Assembly (NCBI GenBank): GCA_018714085.1
Contig: DVNY01000054.1
Span: 1-44,133 of the forward strand
DNA from: Candidatus Caccomonas pullistercoris
GTDB lineage: Bacteria > Bacteroidota > Bacteroidia > Bacteroidales > Bacteroidaceae
Direction of reading: 5' to 3'
DNA: 44,133 bases
A program made the translations under genes and the position numbers. Within the stretch, counting starts at the first letter, position 1. Each line of letters opens with the position of its first letter. Below, piece after piece: positions 8,033-14,545 of the stretch. The notes below the pieces were generated by a model that saw nothing but the letters and a program-made list of their open reading frames with translations, had not been told where the DNA came from and made no database searches.

Positions 8033-8929
8033 ATGAGTAAGCTGACCGACTTTTTTATAGAACGGGGGTTCAAGGCGTTGTCGCGCCTTCCGTTCGGCGT
8101 GCTCTACGCCCTTTCAGACATGTGCTTCCCCTTGGTTTACTACATAGGTCGATACCGTCGTGGAGTGGTGCGTACAAATCTCGAAAATTCCTTTCCAGAG
8201 AAGACGGCAGCCGAGCGGAAAAGCATCGAGCGGGACTTCTACCGACGCTTCTGTGACTACGCGGTCGAGACAGTGAAACTCATCAGCATTGATGAAGCGG
8301 ACATACGTCGCCGCATGGAGTTCGTTGGGCTGGACGAGGTGGAAGCACAGCTCGGCAGCCATCCGTTCGTTTTTCTCTACTTGGGCCACGTGTTCAATTG
8401 GGAATGGGTGTCGACCATTCCTATGTGGACCAAGCGTGAGGCAACTCACGGCGCGCAGCTCTACCGTCCGCTGAACAATGCAGCTTTTGACCGTCTTTTC
8501 GAACACCTGCGCACGCGTTTCGGTGCCGAGAACATTTCGAAGTATGACGCTCTGCGGCGCATCATGCGGCTGAAAGCCGAAGGTGTCCCGACGATCATCG
8601 GTTTCATCTCGGACCAAGCGCCTCGCGTTCAGAACATACACGATTGGACTACTTTTCTGAATCAGGACACTCCTGTGTTCACAGGCACTGAACGTATCGG
8701 AAAGAAAGTCGATGCCGCCATCTATTATGTCGACATGGAGCGGGTGAAGCGCGGATACTACCGGGCGACGTTCCGCCTGATGAGCGACGACGTGCGGTCG
8801 GTGCCTGATTATGAACTGACAAACCGCTACATGCAACTGCTTGAACAGACAATCCGTCGCCAACCGGCCGGATGGCTCTGGTCGCATCGACGGTGGAAGC
8901 ACAAGCGACAGCCCGAGACGCAAATTTAG
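8033..8929 (+). CDS. Lysophospholipid acyltransferase of the LpxL/HtrB type (lipid A acyltransferase)
   Basis: A 298-aa member of the family that adds a secondary acyl chain to lipid A at the inner membrane. The HX4E catalytic motif is visible as His119 to Glu124 (LGHVFNWEW). One N-terminal hydrophobic stretch (about 20-38) is the membrane anchor, and the C-terminus has the WLWSHRRWK motif typical of HtrB-like enzymes. The ATG at 8033 is preferred over an upstream in-frame TTG at 8012, because that TTG lies inside the promoter. The -7 box ends only 7 bp before the ATG, so the mRNA may be leaderless or nearly so. The acyl chain and acceptor cannot be read from sequence. Confidence 0.9.
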   Translation: MSKLTDFFIERGFKALSRLPFGVLYALSDMCFPLVYYIGRYRRGVVRTNLENSFPEKTAAERKSIERDFYRRFCDYAVETVKLISIDEADIRRRMEFVGLDEVEAQLGSHPFVFLYLGHVFNWEWVSTIPMWTKREATHGAQLYRPLNNAAFDRLFEHLRTRFGAENISKYDALRRIMRLKAEGVPTIIGFISDQAPRVQNIHDWTTFLNQDTPVFTGTERIGKKVDAAIYYVDMERVKRGYYRATFRLMSDDVRSVPDYELTNRYMQLLEQTIRRQPAGWLWSHRRWKHKRQPETQI

Positions 8930-8964
8930 CCAAGGGAAGAGACGGAGATGTCGTTCGGAATGCG

Positions 8965-8972
8965 TATCTTTG
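8965..8972 (+). promoter_or_regulatory. -7 box of the tRNA-Arg promoter
   Basis: TATCTTTG, a perfect Bacteroidetes TAnnTTTG box, 13 bp upstream of the first tRNA base. Confidence 0.7.
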
Positions 8973-8985
8973 CTCTCGGTTTTAC

Positions 8986-9057
8986 GCCTCCGTAGTTCAA
9001 CGGATAGAATAGAAGTTTCCTAAACTTTAGATCCGAGTTCGATTCTCGGCGGAGGTA
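8986..9057 (+). tRNA. tRNA-Arg (anticodon CCU, reads AGG)
   Basis: Full cloverleaf can be drawn. Acceptor stem is 8986-8992 with 9050-9056, ending in a G-U pair at the top. D stem is GTTC with GAAT. The anticodon stem GAAGT pairs with ACTTT around the loop TTCCTAA, with CCT at 9019-9021. T stem is CCGAG with CTCGG around TTCGATT. The CCA end is not encoded. It has its own promoter and terminator. Confidence 0.95.
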
Positions 9058-9059
9058 CG

Positions 9060-9093
9060 ACGGGTTTGCCCAAAGAGGGCAAGCCCGTTTTTT
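9060..9093 (+). terminator. Rho-independent terminator of tRNA-Arg
   Basis: Arms ACGGGTTTGCCC (9060-9071) and GGGCAAGCCCGT (9077-9088) around a 5-nt loop, followed by a run of T. It starts three bases after the tRNA. Confidence 0.92.
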
Positions 9094-9196
9094 GTGCCCG
9101 ACAGTTTTAACGGTCAGCGTGTCCGTAAGAACTGAAGTAGTGACCGGAATTTCTGTCGCTACTTCAGTTCTTACGGGTCGCCGACCCGGAAAAAGC
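9092..9196. repeat. 21-bp-period array C, five units, with altered but still palindromic elements
   Basis: Units start at 9092, 9113, 9134, 9155 and 9176. The core is a perfect inverted repeat: 9123-9140 (CCGTAAGAACTGAAGTAG) is the reverse complement of 9159-9176. Here the element is GAAGTAGTGAC facing GTCGCTACTTC, not GGACGGCTGAC, yet period and pairing are kept. It lies between convergent genes and may also stop transcripts of the minus-strand DUF5723 gene. Confidence 0.88.
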
Positions 9197-9263
9197 ACAT
9201 CCCCTGCCCTTGTTCGTGCGATGGAGGCAGGGGATGCGGAAAAGGCAGTAGCCGTTTTGCGGA

Positions 9264-10658
9264 CTACATGGGGATGTTGAAACCTAAGCTGATGTTCGTG
9301 TTGGCACGGTTCAAGGGGATAAAAGGTTTGCCGAATTTTCCCCAGATCATGCGGTCGGAAGCCACGTAGAAGTTGAACTTGTTCACGTAGAAGCTCAACA
9401 TTCCGCCAAGTTGCCAACCGGTGCTCGAACCACTGGTGTTGAGGTTCGCCTCGAACCACTTGACGGGACGGACGGCGGCCGAGAGCATCCCCTGGTGGTA
9501 GGAGTAACGCCCGTGGATGCGTGAAGTGTAGAGGAAACCGACACGGAATTTGTCGTAGAACGGCATCGTGTATTCAGCACCGATGTTGAGCGTAGCGGCG
9601 AGGCCTTGGGTCTTTTTGCCCTTGCCGTCGTCATAGATGGAGAAGACGCGGTTCAAGTCGTCGCCGAGGTTCTCGAACTGGTCGCCGATCTTGTTGCCCT
9701 CGTCGTCGCCGCTGACCCAGATGTCGGTGAATCCGTCGAACGTATATTCGCCGCGCGAACTGGCCATGTTGACATCCTTCCAGCTGATAAAGCCGAGGTC
9801 AGTGATTGAAGCGCTGACCGTCAGGTTGTCCAGTACTTTGTAAGTGGCGCCAAAGTCGAACGCAAGTCCGAAACCGGGAAGCGAGAAGCTGTAATCGTCG
9901 AGTCCGTCGACCTTTCCGCCGCGGTTGGGGTCGATGGTGGCGGGGTCGTTGCTGTCGTCATAGCTGAACTGCGATTTGCCCAGTGCGGCTGCCAGTTTGG
10001 CATCGGCGTTGATGGCCCATTGGTCGCCGGTCATCGTCACGTCCATGTGCTCCACGTTGAAGTCAGCGTATGCCGCTCCGATCAGGAACTTCATCTTGGC
10101 GCCCACTTTCAGGCGGTCGTTGATCTGGTGGGAGTGGCCGAGAGCCAGTTCAAGGTAATTCTGCGTGCGGATGCCGAGGTTGTCGATGCTGTATTGCTCA
10201 CGGGCGCCCGTCTCTTTCATGAATTCGAACAGCTCGTAGGGCATGGTCACGTTGGTGCTTGATTTGAGGTTCAGCTCGACGGAGTTCATTCCCTTGAAAG
10301 CCTGGAAGGCGAACGAGAAGAGGTTGTAGTTCAGATAGATGTCGATTCGGTTCTTGTCGTGCAGGTTGCCGAGAAATTCGCCCGCACTGATCTCGGGATT
10401 CATGAACGTGGTGAGATCGTAGCCCGGGCGATTGCTTTTGTAGACAAAGTCAGCCATGCCGACGTTCCCTGTCGTGCCGATGTTGATGTTATTGAGCAGA
10501 GGAACGCCCACGTAGGCTGAATCGAGCAACGCAGGATTCATCTGATGGCGGTTGACCGACGTTTGCATGAAGTAAGCTGAACGCAGGTCTTGCGCAGCGG
10601 CGCCGGTGGCTGTCGAAGCGAGTAAAAGTGCAGCCGTATATTTAAGGATACCTTTCAT
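9264..10658 (-). CDS. DUF5723-like outer-membrane beta-barrel protein
   Basis: 464 aa with a clear signal peptide (cleavage near ASTATGAAAQ-D). The mature protein is rich in alternating beta-strand segments and aromatic residues and ends in SLGFNIPM, typical of an outer-membrane barrel. Sequence such as QTSVNRHQMNPALL after the signal resembles the DUF5723 family of Bacteroidetes, and more distantly the PorP/SprF group. The function is unknown. It starts 22 bp after the stop of the lipoprotein gene upstream, so the two are probably co-expressed and may form one envelope assembly. Confidence 0.75.
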   Translation of the reverse strand: MKGILKYTAALLLASTATGAAAQDLRSAYFMQTSVNRHQMNPALLDSAYVGVPLLNNINIGTTGNVGMADFVYKSNRPGYDLTTFMNPEISAGEFLGNLHDKNRIDIYLNYNLFSFAFQAFKGMNSVELNLKSSTNVTMPYELFEFMKETGAREQYSIDNLGIRTQNYLELALGHSHQINDRLKVGAKMKFLIGAAYADFNVEHMDVTMTGDQWAINADAKLAAALGKSQFSYDDSNDPATIDPNRGGKVDGLDDYSFSLPGFGLAFDFGATYKVLDNLTVSASITDLGFISWKDVNMASSRGEYTFDGFTDIWVSGDDEGNKIGDQFENLGDDLNRVFSIYDDGKGKKTQGLAATLNIGAEYTMPFYDKFRVGFLYTSRIHGRYSYHQGMLSAAVRPVKWFEANLNTSGSSTGWQLGGMLSFYVNKFNFYVASDRMIWGKFGKPFIPLNRANTNISLGFNIPM

Positions 10659-10680
10659 AATGGAGTGTCAGTCTTAGGGG

Positions 10681-12492
10681 TTAGTTGAAATCGCCGATTA
10701 CTTGTCCCAGGAGTTTCAGACGCAGGTTGTCGAGATAGAAGTACTGGTCTGAGCGCAGTTCGCCGGTGGCCGGGGAGGCTGCGACGATGTGGAAGCGCAG
10801 TTTGTCGAGGCGCGAGATGTCAGCGGGGTTCTGCGCCGTCAGCGTGAGGGTGATGGGCGTCTTCACGGCTGTCGTCCCGTCGCCGGCGGCAATGAGGTCG
10901 GTGGTCACGTCGACGCCGTCGAGCACGCGGCCGTCGATGCCGACGGGCTCAACGCTGATTTCGAGTTGCATGGGAACGAGGTTGTACACGTCGGCAGTGA
11001 TGTCGACTCCCTTGGCTTGGTAGTCTTTCAAATCGTCGTTCATGTCGTCGACCGAGTCGTTGTAGACGATGGTCGTGCCAGCGTTGAAGGTGAACGGGAC
11101 GAGGACTTCATAGTTCACGTCGGCCGAGTAGCTGCGGTCGAGATAGATGTCGTGGAGCACGCCCTGCTTGACGTTGACACGGCCGTCCTTGCAGTCGACT
11201 TGGATGTGGTCCGGAAGTTTCCGGATCAGGCTGTTGAGATCGTTGACAACCTCGACGTGGCTGCCGGCGGCGACGCCGTCGGGATCATAGGGCGTGTCGG
11301 TCTGGCTGTAATAGTAGGTGGAAGTCTGTCCGAAGGGGATGTCGTTCTTGCCGCTTTGCGGGAGGTTGGCGGCGCCGATGGTCTGACCGCCGTCGGCCAC
11401 CGAGGTCACGCTGCCGGAGAACTCGACGGGGACGGGCAGGTTTGTCGCGTCGATGTCAAAGCGGATGGTCGGGTTCTGCATATTGAGCGTCACGCGGTTG
11501 TCGGTGAGGAAGTCGGGCAGGTCGTTGCTGATTTCGATGGGGTCAATCTCCGGGTTAATTTCGGGGTTGACTTCGCCTTGCACACGTTCTGCTTCGATTT
11601 GTCCGCCGCCTTGCAATTCGACAAAGAGGCGCATTTTGACTACGTCGCCGTCGTGCATGGATTGCTCGCGGGTCGAGGTGACGGCGAAGTCGCCGCGCAT
11701 GGTGATGTCGTCGGTGAAATAGATGTAGTGGTTACCCTGTTCGTCGGTTTCGATGGGGAGGCCGAGACCGTCGGAGCCCTCACCGAAATCCAGGTGGTCG
11801 AGGTAGACTTGTCCGAGGACGACCGACTTCGCTCCGATGCCTGACTGGTTGGCGATGTGGAGCACATTGTCTGCATCGGCGTTCAGGATCTTCACGTAGT
11901 CAGGGAACTGGATTTCCATGTTGCGGACACTCTCGATCACGAAGTCGAGGTTGGGATTGCTGGGCGAGACTTCGAGTTTCAGGTCGAAGACGGAGCTTTT
12001 CGGATAAATGGCCCGGAGGCTGTTGATGTCGTCAGAGATGTCGTCGATGTTGGCTTCGAGCGGGCTGGAACCGTCGACGTCGGTTTTCGAGAACTCACGG
12101 CCGGCGGCCACAATGACCGACGAGGCTCCGTCGGGGTTGTCGAAATCTTCGAAGCTCACCACGTCTTGTGAGGAGTTGATTTCGACGTGCTTGATGCTAC
12201 CGATGGCGTTCTTGACGCTGACATCGAAAGACGTATGGTCGGTCTTGACTAAATAATAAAGGTTCTGGCCGTCTGTTTCGACGAGGTCGTTGTCCTCAAT
12301 GTCAAGCACGTCGTTCAGCATGACGTGCTCGGTGTTTCCGAGACGGAGCGAGAGTCCTTCGGCGCCCAAACCAACGGTCATGTCGAACTCTTTGTCAAGG
12401 TCGTACGTGTCGTCGATGCTGCACGACGTCGTCACGCCCGAAGCAAGCGCCATGGCGATGAGGCTTGCGCACAAGTTCATACGTTTGTTCAT
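10681..12492 (-). CDS. Large surface or periplasmic lipoprotein, unknown function
   Basis: 603 aa from the ATG at 12492. I choose this over the longer frame to 12579, because the short form begins with a lipoprotein signal (MNKRMNLCASLIAMALASG) and a lipobox cysteine at Cys24 (TTSC-SIDD). The rest is acidic and beta-rich, with many D, V and N residues, as in repeated Ig-like or jelly-roll modules, but I recognise no family. It precedes the DUF5723 barrel gene by 22 bp. A likely role is an envelope partner of that barrel; this is inference only. Confidence 0.8.
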   Translation of the reverse strand: MNKRMNLCASLIAMALASGVTTSCSIDDTYDLDKEFDMTVGLGAEGLSLRLGNTEHVMLNDVLDIEDNDLVETDGQNLYYLVKTDHTSFDVSVKNAIGSIKHVEINSSQDVVSFEDFDNPDGASSVIVAAGREFSKTDVDGSSPLEANIDDISDDINSLRAIYPKSSVFDLKLEVSPSNPNLDFVIESVRNMEIQFPDYVKILNADADNVLHIANQSGIGAKSVVLGQVYLDHLDFGEGSDGLGLPIETDEQGNHYIYFTDDITMRGDFAVTSTREQSMHDGDVVKMRLFVELQGGGQIEAERVQGEVNPEINPEIDPIEISNDLPDFLTDNRVTLNMQNPTIRFDIDATNLPVPVEFSGSVTSVADGGQTIGAANLPQSGKNDIPFGQTSTYYYSQTDTPYDPDGVAAGSHVEVVNDLNSLIRKLPDHIQVDCKDGRVNVKQGVLHDIYLDRSYSADVNYEVLVPFTFNAGTTIVYNDSVDDMNDDLKDYQAKGVDITADVYNLVPMQLEISVEPVGIDGRVLDGVDVTTDLIAAGDGTTAVKTPITLTLTAQNPADISRLDKLRFHIVAASPATGELRSDQYFYLDNLRLKLLGQVIGDFN

Positions 12493-12578
12493 TGCGTTTG
12501 TTTTAAGTGGTGGTTGATATGAAATAAGTGTGACTGTTTCACCTTTGTCTGAAAGTGGGAAAACATTCCCTAACGCCA

Positions 12579-12586
12579 CAAAAGTA
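12579..12586 (-). promoter_or_regulatory. -7 box upstream of the lipoprotein-DUF5723 operon
   Basis: CAAAAGTA on the plus strand, i.e. TACTTTTG on the coding strand, fits TAnnTTTG. It predicts a leader of roughly 80 nt before the ATG at 12492. Confidence 0.55.
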
Positions 12587-12719
12587 ATAATAATTAAGCT
12601 AATGAACGTTATAAATCCGGTGATTTGTAATCTTAATGTAAGGAATGATTGAAAATGTGACAGTATCCGTCACGGAAAACAGTGAGCAGGAAAATATGAA
12701 CAGTCGTGTCGGAACGCAG

Positions 12720-12845
12720 GTCGGGCGGTCGCTCTCAACGGTCAGGGTGACGAAAAATCCTGTCAGCCGTCCAGAATTTTTCGGACGGCTGACAGGATTT
12801 TCTAAATAACTGACAGGTTTTTCTGGACGGCTGACAGGAAAGCCG
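12720..12845. repeat. 21-bp-period array D, five clear units plus one weaker
   Basis: Units start at 12741, 12762, 12783, 12804 and 12825; 12720-12740 may be a sixth. The array holds the best consensus copies: GTCAGCCGTCC, then GGACGGCTGAC, AAATAACTGAC and GGACGGCTGAC again. The arms 12754-12772 and 12783-12801 are perfect 19-bp reverse complements around a 10-nt AT-rich loop. The order of the last three units recurs in arrays E and I. Confidence 0.92.
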
Positions 12846-12867
12846 TTTCCTTTTCCAGAATAAAAGA

Positions 12868-12913
12868 GCGCCCCGCCGGCCGCTGCGACTGCGCAGGCTG
12901 GCCGGCGGGGCGC
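12868..12913 (-). terminator. Terminator of the ompH-murI operon
   Basis: Arms GCGCCCCGCCGGCC (12868-12881) and GGCCGGCGGGGCGC (12900-12913). On the minus strand the stem is followed by TCTTTTATT. It lies 18 bp past the murI stop. Confidence 0.9.
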
Positions 12914-12931
12914 ATTGTGTGGATTGTCGGG

Positions 12932-13786
12932 TCAGGGTTGGACGCGTTCGGCCTCGCAGGGCTCGTGCATGAAAAGCGTGGCCGATTCGGCGAACTTGTC
13001 GGCCGCTTCTGTCGTGAGGTAGTGGCAGTGCCCCCCCTTGGTGCATTGGGCGTCCATCTCGGGGTGACGCTGGAAATAGTCGCGCAACGAAGAGGCCACG
13101 TATTCCCCTTGCGGCACGATGCGCACGCCGGGCGGCGTGTATTTCAGTATTTTGTTCATCAGTAGCGGGTAGTGCGTGCAGGCCAGCACGAGGGTGTCGA
13201 TTTCCGGGTCGGCGCGCAGGATGCCTTCGACACGTTTACGCACGAAGTAGTCTGCGCCGGGCGAATCGAACTCGTAGTTCTCCACAAGGGGCACCCACAT
13301 CGGGCAGGCCATCTGGCTGACGGTGATGTCGGGATAAAGTTTGTGGATTTCCAGCTCGTAGGATCGCGAGTTCACCGTACCGGCCGTGGCGAGTATACCG
13401 ACGTGGCGCGTCCGCGTCAGGCTGCCGAGGGTTTCGACCGTCGGTCGGATCACGCCGAGCACGCGGCGCGTGGGGTCGAGCCGGCCGAGGTCGTTTTGCT
13501 GGATAGTGCGCAGAGCTTTGGCCGAAGCGGTGTTGCAGGCCAGCACGACGAGGTGGCAGCCGCGGGCAAAGAGCAGTTCGACAGCCTGCCTGGTGTATTC
13601 ATAGACCACTTCGAACGAATGTGCACCATAGGGCGCCCGTGCGTTGTCGCCGAGATACAGGTAATCGTAGGCCGGCATCAGCTGGCGGATTTGGCGCAGG
13701 ATGGTGAGCCCGCCGTAGCCCGAGTCGAACACACCGACTGGACCCGGCGTTGCGGGAAGCGTGAGCGGTTGATCGGGCGGGGTCAT
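12932..13786 (-). CDS. murI: Glutamate racemase
   Basis: Makes D-glutamate for peptidoglycan. 284 aa. The two-cysteine catalytic pair is Cys84 (LACNTAS) and Cys203 (LACTHYP), with Asp21 in VFDSGYGGLT. An unusually proline-rich N-terminus (residues 1-17) precedes the fold. The start overlaps the ompH stop by four bases, so translation is probably coupled. ompH-murI is a common Bacteroidales pairing, placing a cell-wall precursor enzyme next to an envelope chaperone. Confidence 0.96.
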   Translation of the reverse strand: MTPPDQPLTLPATPGPVGVFDSGYGGLTILRQIRQLMPAYDYLYLGDNARAPYGAHSFEVVYEYTRQAVELLFARGCHLVVLACNTASAKALRTIQQNDLGRLDPTRRVLGVIRPTVETLGSLTRTRHVGILATAGTVNSRSYELEIHKLYPDITVSQMACPMWVPLVENYEFDSPGADYFVRKRVEGILRADPEIDTLVLACTHYPLLMNKILKYTPPGVRIVPQGEYVASSLRDYFQRHPEMDAQCTKGGHCHYLTTEAADKFAESATLFMHEPCEAERVQP

Positions 13787-14394
13787 GGTCTCAGTTTGTT
13801 CAGCTGTGTGCGGACGTAGGGCGCTGCGTCTTCTGACAGCAAGGGGTTGTAGTAAGGGCAGGCGCCCCGGTCGGTGTTGATGATGAAGTCATAGCCTCTT
13901 TCGGCGCCGGCAGCGCGGATAGCGGCGTCGAGGCGCGAACGCACGGGACCCATGAGGTCGGCCTCGGCTGCACGGAGCAGGCTGTCGGCTTGCTCCCGGA
14001 AGGCAAGGTCACGCTCCATCTCGTTTTGCAGGTCGCGCTGGCGTTTGAGCAGGATGCTTTTCGGGAAGTTTTTCTGGCCGTCGAGGAATTCCGCAAAGAG
14101 GCGTTTGAAGTTGCTGGCGTTGTATTCAGCTTCTTCCTCGTACTGTTGGCGGAGCCGGCTCAGGCTTTCGAGGGCACGGACATACTCCGGCATGGCCGTG
14201 AGCAGGGAATCGTAGCTCAGCACGCCGTAGCGGGGACGGGCGATGAGGGTGTCAGGAGTTGTGTTGAGCCCGTTTGCTGCGGCGGGTTGTGCGCCGGACG
14301 GTGTGGCCACTTGGGCACGGGCGCCGGCCAGACAGCCTGAAACGGCCAGCACGGCCACCAGGCAAATGTGTCGGTACAGGTAGGAAAAACGCAT
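13783..14394 (-). CDS. OmpH/Skp-family periplasmic chaperone
   Basis: 203 aa from the ATG at 14394; a longer frame starting with TTG runs into the promoter and is rejected. The N-terminus is a hydrophobic signal segment with a possible lipobox-like VSGC at Cys21, or cleavage near AGARAQ. Residues about 75-160 form a charged coiled coil (LSRLRQQYEEEAEYNASNFK and following), as in Skp. It is followed by a short C-terminal domain with YDFIINTDRG, seen in OmpH-like proteins of this phylum. The likely role is escorting outer-membrane proteins. The bamA and second ompH copy usually upstream are absent here. Confidence 0.87.
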   Translation of the reverse strand: MRFSYLYRHICLVAVLAVSGCLAGARAQVATPSGAQPAAANGLNTTPDTLIARPRYGVLSYDSLLTAMPEYVRALESLSRLRQQYEEEAEYNASNFKRLFAEFLDGQKNFPKSILLKRQRDLQNEMERDLAFREQADSLLRAAEADLMGPVRSRLDAAIRAAGAERGYDFIINTDRGACPYYNPLLSEDAAPYVRTQLNKLRP

Positions 14395-14413
14395 CGTTTG
14401 TTTCTGTTTGCTG

Positions 14414-14482
14414 CAAAGGTAGTGCAAACAAGCGGAAAGGCCCGCGAAAAACCGGATGATTTTCGCTGACCTTTCCCGAGTG
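14414..14482 (-). promoter_or_regulatory. 70-bp promoter module, copy upstream of ompH-murI
   Basis: Read on the minus strand: CACTCGGGAAAGG, a hairpin GCGAAAA...TTTTCGC, then CCTTTCCGCTTG and TTTGCACTA, and the -7 box TACCTTTG (14414-14421). The ATG is 20 bp downstream of the box. The hairpin arms differ in sequence from the rhomboid copy but remain complementary. Confidence 0.8.
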
Positions 14483-14545
14483 CTGCCGTTATTTTTTGCA
14501 GTGGTAATGTTTTTTCCCGGAGTGTTCCCGGGTTTCCCTACTTGC

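Noticed and set aside
9123-9176. Calling the strong hairpin in array C simply a rho-independent terminator
   Set aside because: The tRNA already has a terminator at 9060-9093, the hairpin has no clear T-run directly after it on either strand, and its parts fit the 21-bp units; a terminator-like side effect remains possible.
12493-12579. An extended N-terminus for the 603-aa lipoprotein
   Set aside because: It would bury the lipoprotein signal peptide and lipobox 29 residues inside, and its start overlaps the -7 box.
12720-12845. Reading the repeat arrays as CRISPR
   Set aside because: Units are 21 bp with no unique spacers of even length between conserved repeats, the variable part is only about 10 bp, orientation alternates, and no cas gene is present.
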